Of a stretch of DNA of 5,986 nucleotides, positions 1-5,986 are shown in pieces. The stretch is taken from assembly GCA_035532755.1 (NCBI GenBank), contig DATKQI010000341.1, positions 1 to 5,986 of the forward strand. Reading direction: 5' to 3'. A program made the position numbers and the translations under genes. The notes under the pieces were generated by a model. That model was not told the origin of the DNA, did no database searches, and saw only the letters and a program-made list of their open reading frames with translations. How positions within the stretch are numbered: position 1 is the stretch's first letter; the number at the start of each line of letters is the position of its first letter. Origin of the DNA: DATKQI01 sp035532755. Lineage in GTDB: Bacteria; Pseudomonadota; Alphaproteobacteria; Acetobacterales; Acetobacteraceae.

Positions 1-79
1 ACACCGGGATGGCCTGGAAGGCCAGCAGTGATCGCGCAGGGGCCTCTGACCAGCGTCCGGTAGGTGCTTCTATCGGGAT

Positions 80-444
80 CAACTTGAACTCCGGCTGCGC
101 GTCGCCCGTGATGCCGGTGAGCGCATTCTCGATCGCCGTCGGTGCCTCGTCTTCTTCGCCACCGGCGCGGTGTTCGCGTTGATCCGCTGGCAGGGAAACG
201 GCTTCGGGACCGTCGTCTCGCGCGTCGATATCCTGTGCGCCTGCGAGGCGGGTTGGGTGCTGGTGCAGGGATTTGCGCGCGCTGATCGATGCGGTCGGCC
301 CGGCCGACGTCGAGGCCGCGGAGGTCGCGCCGACCGACTGACAGCACGTCCACAACCGCCTTGCTCTGTGGTGAGCAACCGTGGCCCTACGACCCCGATC
401 AGCATCGCGCCTGGCTACTGCGGCGCGTCGTCTTGGTGCCCTGA
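80..444 (+). pseudogene. DUF2840-family protein, broken remnant
   Basis: This is a remnant of the DUF2840 family, a protein of unknown function encoded beside parA and the traF-type signal peptidase in alphaproteobacterial conjugative elements. Three frames must be joined. Frame 2 (about 80-250) gives GERILDRRRCLVFFATG followed by VFALIRWQGNGFGTVVSRVD, the most conserved part of the family. Frame 3 (about 270-368) gives LRALIDAVGPADVEAAEVAP and then, after a TGA at 339-341, QHVHNRLAL. Frame 1 (370-444) gives GEQPWPYDPDQHRAWLLRR and a natural TGA stop at 442-444. The family normally has Trp just before the HVHNRL motif, so the internal TGA is probably a TGG-to-TGA nonsense change. The true start is not visible: frame 2 has a stop at 47-49 and no convincing start codon. 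The family match rests on remembered motifs, but agreement in order across three frames makes it likely. Confidence 0.75.
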
Positions 445-470
445 CGGAGCAATCGCGGCGACGGCACGCC

Positions 471-965
471 ATGCTCCGCGCCATGCTCGCGGGCCTGCTT
501 CTGCTCGCCGCCTCCGCGGTGCAGGCTCGGCCGTTGGTGGTCTGGAACGCCACGGCCAGCACGCCGGTCGGTCTCTGGCGCGTGCTGTCGGGCGCAACCC
601 GGAAGCACCTCCGCGTCGGCGATTGCGTGCTGTTCTGGCCCGACCGGCGCAACGCCCAGCTGTTCGCCCGGCGCGGCAATCTGCCGCACAGCGTGCCGCT
701 GCTGAAGCGCGTCGCCGCCATCGCCGGACAGACCATCTGCGAGCGCGACCGCATGGCCGGCTCGTCGCTCACGCCCTGCCGATGGACGGACTCGGACACA
801 GATTGGCCGCAGGGAGTAGCAGCGACAGGCCCCGAACGGCGAGATTTTCGTGCTGATCCTGAGCGTGCCGACCGCGCTCGACGGGCGGTATCGCGAGCCG
901 AAGCCGATCCGCACCGTCATCGGCCGCGTCACGCCGCCCTGGCTTCCCGGCGGCGGACCCGATGA
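471..965 (+). pseudogene. traF: TraF-type conjugative transfer signal peptidase (S26), frameshifted
   Basis: TraF proteins are membrane-anchored serine peptidases of family S26 that mature the conjugative pilin. From the ATG at 471, frame 3 encodes a hydrophobic N-terminal segment (residues 5-18), then WNATASTPVGLWRV with the expected nucleophile Ser30, then a GDCVLFWP strand, then VPLLKRVAAIAGQTIC with the general-base Lys79. Past about 750 the family match moves to frame 2 (GRLVAHALPMDGLGHRLAA, about 755-811). It then moves to frame 1 (EIFVLILSVPTALDGRYREP and IGRVTPPWLPGG, 841-954), the usual C-terminal block. Two frameshifts therefore separate the catalytic half from the C-terminal half, although both dyad residues survive. 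An ATGA at 962-965 suggests that the ancestral stop overlapped the start of the next gene. It lies 26 bases after the DUF2840 remnant, as expected in one former operon. Confidence 0.85.
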
Positions 966-1257
966 CCGTGCTGGGCAATTTTCTCCGCCATCCTGTTGTT
1001 CGGCCCAGGGACGGCCATCCTGCCGTCCCGGCCGGTTACCGCACCGCCGGCGCGCACAGCGGAGGTCAAGGGCGGCGCAGCCGGCGCGTCCTGGCGCGCT
1101 TTATCCTTGACCGAAGCGAGCACGCTGGCAGCGTTGCGCCCGATCGGTGGCCTCGCGCGGAAAGTAGCGGTCGAGCGCGTTCGGCCGGCCTCCGATCTGC
1201 ACGCCAGACGACGCGGTGATCGCCATGCAGCTGATGCCGCAGACATACGCTGCGCTG
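962..1257 (+). pseudogene. Probable lytic transglycosylase remnant
   Basis: In related conjugative elements a lytic transglycosylase, which opens peptidoglycan for the transfer channel, follows traF. Traces fit that. An ATG at 962 overlaps the traF end. After a frame change, frame 3 (981-1028) reads FSAILLFGPGTAILPS, which looks like a signal-peptide core. In frame 1 (1225-1257) MQLMPQTYAAL resembles the G-x-M-Q-L-M-P-x-T motif of SLT domains. Between these pieces no single frame gives a convincing protein. The catalytic Glu region cannot be placed, and the downstream SLT motif (N-I-x-x-G-x-x-Y-L) is not found. The call depends partly on gene order; the motif alone is short enough to be chance. 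Confidence 0.4.
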
Positions 1258-2094
1258 CACATCGGACACCTGCTGGCGGTCGAAACGCAGCGCCATCTCG
1301 GCGCGCTCGCGCCGCAGATTGGCGGCACGTCGGGCGCGCGGCAGGTGGCCGTGCGGGCGCCAGAATTGCGCACGAAGTCTGCTTCTGAATCGACGTTCCG
1401 GGGCCTGAGCGACCCCGTCGGCGCCGGTCTCTTCGCGGCCGTTGTCGCGCATCCCGTGGCCCCTTCGGCCTGCGCGGTTCATGCAGATCATGAGGCCGAG
1501 CATGGCACCGATGCCTGCACTGACGGAGCTGCCGGACGATCCGACTGCGCCCAGACTTGAGACGCGATCCGGCTCCGGATATGCCCTCGATGGGCGCGGG
1601 ATTGGCGCGAAGTTTGTCGCCGTCCAGTGAGCCCGGAACGCTGCTGACGGTCTGCTGGAAGCGTCGTTCTCGGTCGCCACGGACGCTACGGTTTGACCTT
1701 CGAACGGAGCGTTGGCCGCACCAAATCTGCACCCGATTGTGCGGACAATCGGCGAAGGCGCGTTGGTCTATCTCCCATTCGTCGTGCGTCGCAGGAGATC
1801 GCCCTCAGTCGTGTCTATGGCGGTGATTTCTATTGATCTGCACTTCGAGAAGGATCCCCATCAGGCGCAGAAAGTCGGGATCAGAAGTGAGGGCAAGATA
1901 AAGGCCTGCGTCACCGTCTGTTCCGATCGGCCGCGATTTCATGGTCTGCACATTGGGTTATCGACTGCGGTCACCGTGCCAACGTCTCGTGATGAGGCAC
2001 GGCAACCGCGTGCCACGTCCGCTTTCATCTGCGCATTTTCGCAGTGCCACCAAGGCTCCCTCGCACGCTTTCGGTTTACCGTCAGTCTCGGAGC
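1258..2094. other. Unassigned stretch between conjugation remnants
   Basis: I cannot assign any gene here. Open frames occur on both strands, but none shows a recognisable domain, and most are expected by chance in GC-rich DNA. A small DUF736 gene often sits at this point in related elements, but I found no trace of it on the + strand. From about 1830 to 2090 the base composition is noticeably less GC-rich than the flanks. A 45-codon - strand frame (1942 down to 1805, starting MKSRPIGTDGDAGLYLALTS) reads somewhat like real protein, but it has no clear ribosome binding site or known homologue that I can name. The stretch may be an older insertion or the decayed end of the transglycosylase and its neighbour. 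Confidence 0.5.
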
Positions 2095-3285
2095 ATGGCT
2101 CGCCCCGACGATGACCCGCGCCTTCGTCCCCGCCTCGGTCGCACAGGCACCCGGGAGCATCGGCGGGTGCCAGCGGCGACGCGGATCAAGCGCGCGATCT
2201 CGCGGGCGGGTGCGCTGGCCCGGGTGACCGGCGGGCCACCCCCGCCCGACCCACGGCATCTCGCCGACCTGCCGACCAGGCGTGGCAGGGGCGCGGCCTT
2301 CGCGCGCGGGCGAGCAGCCTCACTACGGGGCTGGTCGCAGGCGCGGCCGGGCGCACGCCGCGCCGTCGTCAAGGGGCGCTACGTTCCGATGCGCGCGGGC
2401 AGCCGCGCCGCCGCCCTGCATCTGCGCTACCTCCAGCGCGACGGTGTCACCCGCGACGGTTCCCCCGGCACGCTCTACTCGGCGACGGCGGATCGAGCCG
2501 ATGGCCGCGCCTTTCTCGACCGCTTGGAGGGCGACCCGCGTCAGTTCCGCCTCATCGTGGCCGCGGAGGACGGCGCCGCGCTGTCCGACCTTTGCGTCTT
2601 CACCCGCGACCTGATGCGGCAGGTCGAACATGACCTGGCGACGACGCGGGACTGGGTGGCGGTCGATCACTTCAACACCGGTCACCCGCATACGCGCATC
2701 GTCATCCGCGGTGTCGATGAGGCCGGCGAGAACCTGGTGATCGCCGGGGCCTATCTCGCCCACGGCATCCGCGAGCGCGCCTCGGATCTCGTCACCATCG
2801 AGCTCGGCCCGGAGAGCACGATGGAGCGATAGGCCAAGCTCCCGCGCGAGATCGACCAGGAACGGCTGACCGGGGATCGACCGCGCGCTGTTGCGTGAGG
2901 CCGGTGACGCGGTCGATGGCATGATTGGCCTCTGCGCTCCGACGACCGGCAGACACTCCGATGCCGATCGGCGGCACCGCGTTGTTCGGCCGCAACGCCG
3001 GGCCGGTGCGGCTTGGCCGACGCGATTGCCACCACGCACTGGTGCCGAGATCCGGGAATGGAACATACGTTGCGCGATCTCGGTGAACGGCGCGACATCG
3101 TCAAGACTACGCATGGCGCGCTCACCGAGCACGGACTCAGCGGCGCGCCGGGCAATTCGCAATGTACGGCGCCGGCAAGCCGATCGCCGCCGTCAGCGTC
3201 GGCTGGTTACTCGGCGGCGAGCTCGGCGCCGACGCGGCGGACCAATGCGCTGCGGTGTGGTCCCCGCCGGACCGCGGGAGCTCGT
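2095..3285 (+). pseudogene. VirD2/DUF3363-type conjugative relaxase, decayed and truncated
   Basis: Relaxases nick the transfer origin and pilot single-stranded DNA into the recipient. From the ATG at 2095 (MARPDDD, typical of this family), frame 1 runs 245 codons. It contains HLRYLQRDGVTRDGSPGTLY (109-128), the FRLIVAAEDGAALSDL block (151-166), and the metal-site region DWVAVDHFNTGHPHTRIVIR (186-205). The family has H-x-H here; this copy has H199-T-R201, so one ligand is lost (CGC, one transition from CAC). A TAG at 2830-2832 ends the frame, but homology continues as REIDQERLT in frame 1, IDRALLREAGDAVDGMIGL in frame 2 (from 2876), LRSDDRQTLR in frame 1 (from 2932), DPGMEHTLRDLGERRDIVKT in frame 1 (about 3050-3110), and GQFAMYGAGKPIAAVSVGWL in frame 3 (from 3150). 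Homology stops near 3285. About 390 residues' worth remain of a family commonly near 600, so the C-terminal part is gone. It cannot encode a working relaxase. Confidence 0.9.
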
Positions 3286-3287
3286 GA

Positions 3288-4016
3288 TCACTGATCACCC
3301 GGCGCTCCGACCGCGTCAGCGTCCGTCGCCAGGTCGGGCGCCGCGAAGTCCTGCAGGCGCGCCGGATCGTGCAGCACGACGCGCGCGCCATGCGTCTCCA
3401 CCCCCAGCGCGCGCAACGCGGCGAAGGCGCGCGACAGATTGGCCGGCCGGCAGCCGAGCCGCGCGGCCAACAGCGCCTTGTCAAAGGGCAGGCGTACCGC
3501 AACCGGTGGCATCGTCTCCGCGGGCGCGAGCTGCAGAAGATAATAGGCCAGCCGCTGCGGCAGCGAGCGCAGTTTCAGGTCGCGCACCTGCAGCACCATC
3601 GCCCGAAAATCTCCCGCGACCGCGCGCGCCAGCGCCATGCCCAGCGCCGGGCGGGCGCCGGCCAGCGTGTGCAACTCCGCCGCCGGCAGCCGCAGCAGCC
3701 GCGCCGGCGCGGCTGCCTGCGCGGTCATCAGATAGGCCCGCCCGGTCAGCACCGCGGCCAGGATGAACCGCCCGCCCGGGCGCACCACCTCCACGACCGC
3801 GGTCGAGCCGTCGGCGGCACGAGCCAAGAGGCTCACCTGTCCGGACAGCAACAGATGCAGCGCCTCTGGCGCGTCGCCCTCACGGCACAGCACCGTGCCC
3901 GCCGACACCTCCAGCGGCTCGGCGAGCGCGGCGAGCGCGGCCAACACCACATCGGGCAGACCGCGCAGCATCGGCATCGCGGCAAGGTCGATGCCGATCA
4001 GGTCGGTTTCGGTCAT
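3288..4016 (-). CDS. Crp/Fnr-family transcriptional regulator
   Basis: This is a 242-residue Crp/Fnr-family transcription factor, a normal length. Residues about 14-110 form the cyclic-nucleotide-like sensor domain (AGTVLCREGDAPEALHLLLS, then VEVVRPGGRFILAAVL). A long dimer helix follows (about 128-165), then a C-terminal helix-turn-helix (178-201, LPFDKALLAARLGCRPANLS). Only two cysteines are present (44 and 189), so the N-terminal cysteine cluster that holds the FNR iron-sulphur centre is absent. That places it nearer the DNR/NnrR-type nitrogen-oxide regulators, but the signal it senses is unknown. The recognition helix keeps S195-R196, while the Glu usual three residues before the Ser is Ala192. 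It is divergent from narK across 197 bases, so control of the nar genes and of itself is a reasonable inference. The ATG at 4016 is preferred because it gives the usual family length; neither it nor an in-frame GTG at 4058 has a clear ribosome binding site. Confidence 0.93.
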   Translation of the reverse strand: MTETDLIGIDLAAMPMLRGLPDVVLAALAALAEPLEVSAGTVLCREGDAPEALHLLLSGQVSLLARAADGSTAVVEVVRPGGRFILAAVLTGRAYLMTAQAAAPARLLRLPAAELHTLAGARPALGMALARAVAGDFRAMVLQVRDLKLRSLPQRLAYYLLQLAPAETMPPVAVRLPFDKALLAARLGCRPANLSRAFAALRALGVETHGARVVLHDPARLQDFAAPDLATDADAVGAPGDQ

Positions 4017-4085
4017 TGCGCGGAAAACCGATCGAGCAGGTTCCGCAGTCCCGAGCACTCGAAAGTCGGTGCCTGGCGCATAGAA

Positions 4086-4110
4086 TTTCCAAAAGGAAAC
4101 TTTCGTTTCC
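4086..4110. promoter_or_regulatory. Overlapping inverted repeats in the crp/fnr-narK intergenic region
   Basis: Three arms lie in a row: TTTCC (4086-4090), GGAAAC (4095-4100) and GTTTCC (4105-4110). The middle arm can pair with either neighbour, giving TTTCC-AAAA-GGAAA and GGAAAC-TTTC-GTTTCC. The first dyad has the same 5-4-5 geometry as a Crp/Fnr-type operator but a different sequence. The two TTTCC copies are 20 bp apart, close to two helical turns. The repeats lie between the FNR box and the regulator gene, where an operator for the regulator's own promoter could sit. The symmetry is seen directly; the function is inferred. Confidence 0.45.
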
Positions 4111-4120
4111 GACCTCTGGC

Positions 4121-4134
4121 TTGATCCACATCAA
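4121..4134. promoter_or_regulatory. Perfect FNR-type operator upstream of narK
   Basis: TTGATCCACATCAA matches the FNR/ANR/FixK consensus TTGAT-N4-ATCAA at all ten defined positions. Its centre is about 86 bases before the narK ATG. If it acts as a class II site (centre near -41.5), transcription of narK would begin near 4169, leaving a leader of about 45 bases. No good -10 hexamer is obvious there (only a T-rich run at 4157-4161). Because the site is palindromic and lies between divergent genes, it could serve either one. It indicates low-oxygen control of narK and probably of narG behind it. Confidence 0.85.
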
Positions 4135-4202
4135 CGCTCCTCGCGGCGATCCGTCGTTTTTCCCTCGGCGCATGGCCGCCGCCCAGTGCGGCGGCATCAA
4201 CA

Positions 4203-4208
4203 AGGAGG
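4203..4208 (+). promoter_or_regulatory. Shine-Dalgarno site of narK
   Basis: AGGAGG lies five bases before the ATG at 4214, within AAGGAGGT (4202-4209), a near-complete complement of the 16S rRNA 3' end. This decides the narK start: the same frame is open back to 4016, but no upstream start codon has such a site. Confidence 0.9.
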
Positions 4209-4213
4209 TCGCG

Positions 4214-5536
4214 ATGGACCAGAGCCTGGCCACGAAGCCGAACCCCGTCGCGCGCCTCGGGTTGCGCGGGTCGCCCCGGCAGGGGCTGGCGATGGGCACG
4301 TGGGGCTTCTTCATCGGCTTTGCCGCAGTGGCGCTGTACGGGCCGGCGGCGCACGCGTTCCAGCTGTCCATGAATCTTTCCCCGGCACTGGTCGGGCTGT
4401 TGGTGGCGGCGCCGCAACTCACCGGATCCCTGCTGCGCATCCCGTTCGGCGCCTGGGTCGACAAATCCGGAGGGCGGCTGCCGATGCTGACCTTGTTCGG
4501 CATGTCGATCGTGGGGATGTGGGGGCTGGTTTTCATCCTGGTCACCGCGCCCAGTGCGGGGCCGGCGATCTATCCGTTGGTGATCCTGTTCGGCTTCATG
4601 AGCGGCTGCGGCGTGGCCAGTTTCTCGGTTGGTATCCCGCAGGTTTCCTATTGGTTCCCCCGCGGCCGCCAGGGCACCGCGCTCGGCGTCTATGGCGGCG
4701 TCGGCAATCTGGCCCCGGGTCTGTTCACCCTGGCCCTGCCGTTCGCGATCGCCGCGCTGGGGCTGGCGGGGTCCTACCTGGCCTGGCTCGCCTTCCTGCT
4801 GATCGGCACCGGCATCTATGGTTGGCTGGCGCTGGATGCGCCCTATTTCCAGCTGCGCGCGCGCGGCGAGAGCGCGGAACGCGCCCAGGCGCTGGCCGCG
4901 GAAGCAGGCGAGGAGCTGATGCCCCAAGGCTCCGTCTGGGGCGCGCTGATCGCGGCGGCCGATGAGCCGCCCACTTGGGGCCTCGTGTTCCTCTATTTTG
5001 TTTCCTTCGGCGGCTTCCTCGCGCTCACCGCTTGGTTCCCGATCTACTGGGTCAATCTGCACGGGTTCAGCCCCAAGGCGGCCGGGGCGCTGGGCGGCAT
5101 CGGATTCGCGGTGCTCGCTGCCCTGGCCCGGGTGGCCGGTGGATCGTTGTCGGAACGCTTCGGCGGCGAGCGTTTTGCGGTCTTCAGCTTCGTCCTGGTG
5201 GTGCTCGGCGCCGCGGCGCTGACCGCCGTGACGCGCTTCGACATCAACCTGGCGGGCGAACTGCTGATCGCGGTCGGGATGGGATTCGGCAACGCCGCGG
5301 TGTTCAAGATGGTGCCGAAATACGTGCCGAACGCGGTGGGCGGCGCCTCGGGCCTGGTGGGCGGATTGGGCGCGCTCGGCGGGTTCGTCATCCCGCCGCT
5401 GCTCGGGCTGTTTGCCGCGGCGCTGGGCGCACGCGGCTATGCCGGCGGCTTCTTCGTCTACGTCGTGCTGGGGGTCGCCGCGATCATCGTCGCCGGCGGC
5501 TTCGTCGGCCTCTCGCACCGCCGCGCCGCCGCTTGA
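4214..5536 (+). CDS. narK: NarK-family nitrate/nitrite transporter (MFS)
   Basis: This 440-residue inner-membrane protein belongs to the nitrate/nitrite porter family of the major facilitator superfamily. It brings nitrate to the cytoplasmic active site of NarG and/or exports nitrite. About twelve hydrophobic segments can be followed from residue 26 to 433, with a soluble loop in the middle (about 208-245). The substrate-binding arginines of NarK proteins appear to be R75 (LLRIPFG, segment 2) and R306 (LARVAGG, segment 8). The two glycine-rich nitrate signatures are GVYGGVGNLAPG (158-169) and GGASGLVGGLGALGG (376-390). The length fits a single NarK, not a NarK1-NarK2 fusion. Whether it is a proton symporter or a nitrate/nitrite antiporter cannot be told from the sequence alone. 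The start is fixed by a strong ribosome binding site at 4203-4208. narG follows after 18 bases, so the two are probably co-transcribed under the FNR box at 4121-4134. Confidence 0.96.
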   Translation: MDQSLATKPNPVARLGLRGSPRQGLAMGTWGFFIGFAAVALYGPAAHAFQLSMNLSPALVGLLVAAPQLTGSLLRIPFGAWVDKSGGRLPMLTLFGMSIVGMWGLVFILVTAPSAGPAIYPLVILFGFMSGCGVASFSVGIPQVSYWFPRGRQGTALGVYGGVGNLAPGLFTLALPFAIAALGLAGSYLAWLAFLLIGTGIYGWLALDAPYFQLRARGESAERAQALAAEAGEELMPQGSVWGALIAAADEPPTWGLVFLYFVSFGGFLALTAWFPIYWVNLHGFSPKAAGALGGIGFAVLAALARVAGGSLSERFGGERFAVFSFVLVVLGAAALTAVTRFDINLAGELLIAVGMGFGNAAVFKMVPKYVPNAVGGASGLVGGLGALGGFVIPPLLGLFAAALGARGYAGGFFVYVVLGVAAIIVAGGFVGLSHRRAAA

Positions 5537-5554
5537 TCGATCCGGGACCGTATC

Positions 5555-5986
5555 ATGAGCCATTTTCTCGACCGCCTGAATTTCTTCCGCCGCACCGTCG
5601 AACCGTTCTCGGACGGCCACGGCGCGGTAACCGACGAGGACCGCGCCTGGGAGGAGGCGTATCGCGGACGCTGGCAGCACGACAAGATCGTGCGTTCCAC
5701 CCACGGGGTGAACTGCACCGGCTCCTGCTCGTGGAAGATCTACGTGAAGGGCGGCATCGTCACCTGGGAGACGCAGCAGACCGATTATCCGCGCACCCGG
5801 CCCGACCTGCCGAACCATGAGCCACGGGGATGCTCGCGCGGGGCCAGCTATTCCTGGTACCTCTACAGCGCCAACCGCCTGAAGTACCCGCTGATCCGCC
5901 GCCGCCTGCTGGAATTGTGGCGCGCGGCGCGGACGGAACTGGAGCCGGTGGCGGCCTGGGCGTCGATCGTGGAGGATCCAGAGAAG
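5555..5986 (+). CDS. narG: Respiratory nitrate reductase alpha subunit NarG, N-terminal part
   Basis: This is the first 144 residues of NarG, the molybdenum (bis-MGD) subunit that reduces nitrate to nitrite on the cytoplasmic side of the membrane within the NarGHI complex. The gene is cut by the window edge; the full protein is normally over 1,200 residues. The sequence follows the E. coli N-terminus closely (MSHFLDRLNFF, then RWQHDKIVRSTHGVNCTGSC). The ligands of the N-terminal FS0 [4Fe-4S] cluster are all present: H50, C54, C58 and C93, with the His-for-Cys replacement typical of NarG. The conserved stretches WETQQTDYPRTRPDLPNHEP and SYSWYLYSANRLKYPLIRRR follow. The N-terminal FFRR resembles the vestigial twin-arginine signal described for NarG. 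Only a weak ribosome binding site (GGGA, 5544-5547) lies in the 18-base gap after narK, so translational coupling is possible. narH, narJ and narI would be expected beyond the right edge. Confidence 0.98.
   Translation, partial: MSHFLDRLNFFRRTVEPFSDGHGAVTDEDRAWEEAYRGRWQHDKIVRSTHGVNCTGSCSWKIYVKGGIVTWETQQTDYPRTRPDLPNHEPRGCSRGASYSWYLYSANRLKYPLIRRRLLELWRAARTELEPVAAWASIVEDPEK

Noticed and set aside
929..1732. Long - strand open frames (267 and 204 codons) across the transglycosylase remnant and the unassigned stretch
   Set aside because: They are Arg/Pro/Ala-rich with no recognisable motif, and all identifiable neighbouring remnants are on the + strand. I could not exclude a real fragment, so the area is listed as unassigned.
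2323..3162. A 279-codon - strand open frame across the relaxase region
   Set aside because: The + strand reading matches relaxase motifs in order; the - strand reading matches nothing and is compositional.
3263..3278. CCCGC-N6-GCGGG inverted repeat as a terminator for the Crp/Fnr gene
   Set aside because: The stem is only five pairs, and no T-run follows on the - strand. Such short GC repeats are frequent here.
4059..4086. Sigma-70-like promoter for narK (TCGAAA, 16 bases, TAGAAT)
   Set aside because: The -10 is five of six, but the -35 is weak. It would place the start upstream of the FNR box, which does not fit activation from that box.
3369..4124. A 251-codon + strand open frame opposite the Crp/Fnr gene
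   Set aside because: Its translation is Arg/Gln/His-rich and lacks domains. The - strand reading is a clear Crp/Fnr protein.
4013..5818. A 601-codon open frame on the - strand opposite narK and the start of narG
   Set aside because: It is a low-complexity, Arg/Ala/Gly/Glu-rich translation with no recognisable domain, lying exactly opposite two strongly conserved genes. Long antisense frames are common in GC-rich coding DNA.
1..5986. CRISPR array, tRNA or rRNA genes
   Set aside because: No regularly spaced direct repeats and no recognisable tRNA or rRNA sequence were seen on either strand.

Overview
The window is GC-rich throughout and looks like an alphaproteobacterial chromosome. I infer Rhodospirillales/Acetobacteraceae-like from the protein styles; the sequence does not prove it. 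It has two parts in very different states of repair.

Left part (about 1-3285, + strand): the decayed remains of a conjugative-transfer module. In order there are fragments of a DUF2840-family protein, a TraF-type S26 signal peptidase, a probable lytic transglycosylase, and a VirD2/DUF3363-type relaxase. This order is the usual one in alphaproteobacterial integrative/conjugative elements. None of the four genes is intact. Each is recognisable only by joining pieces from two or three frames, and in-frame stops are present. The relaxase has also lost a histidine of its metal-binding motif and its C-terminal part. About 830 bases between the transglycosylase and relaxase remnants (1258-2094) hold nothing I can assign.

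Right part (3288-5986): an intact start of a respiratory nitrate-reduction locus. A Crp/Fnr-family regulator on the - strand is divergent from narK, a nitrate/nitrite transporter of the major facilitator superfamily. narK is followed after 18 bases by narG, the molybdenum catalytic subunit of membrane-bound nitrate reductase, which runs off the right edge. The shared intergenic region carries a perfect FNR-type box (TTGAT-N4-ATCAA), a second overlapping set of inverted repeats of unknown function, and a strong Shine-Dalgarno site before narK. The layout suggests low-oxygen (and perhaps nitrogen-oxide) control of nitrate uptake and respiration.

The most interesting point is the divergent promoter. 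The local regulator has S and R but not the usual Glu of the FNR-type E-x-x-S-R recognition helix. Next to the perfect FNR box is a different dyad with the same 5-4-5 geometry. I see no clearly new system; the left part is best read as a dead mobile element abutting a working nitrate locus.
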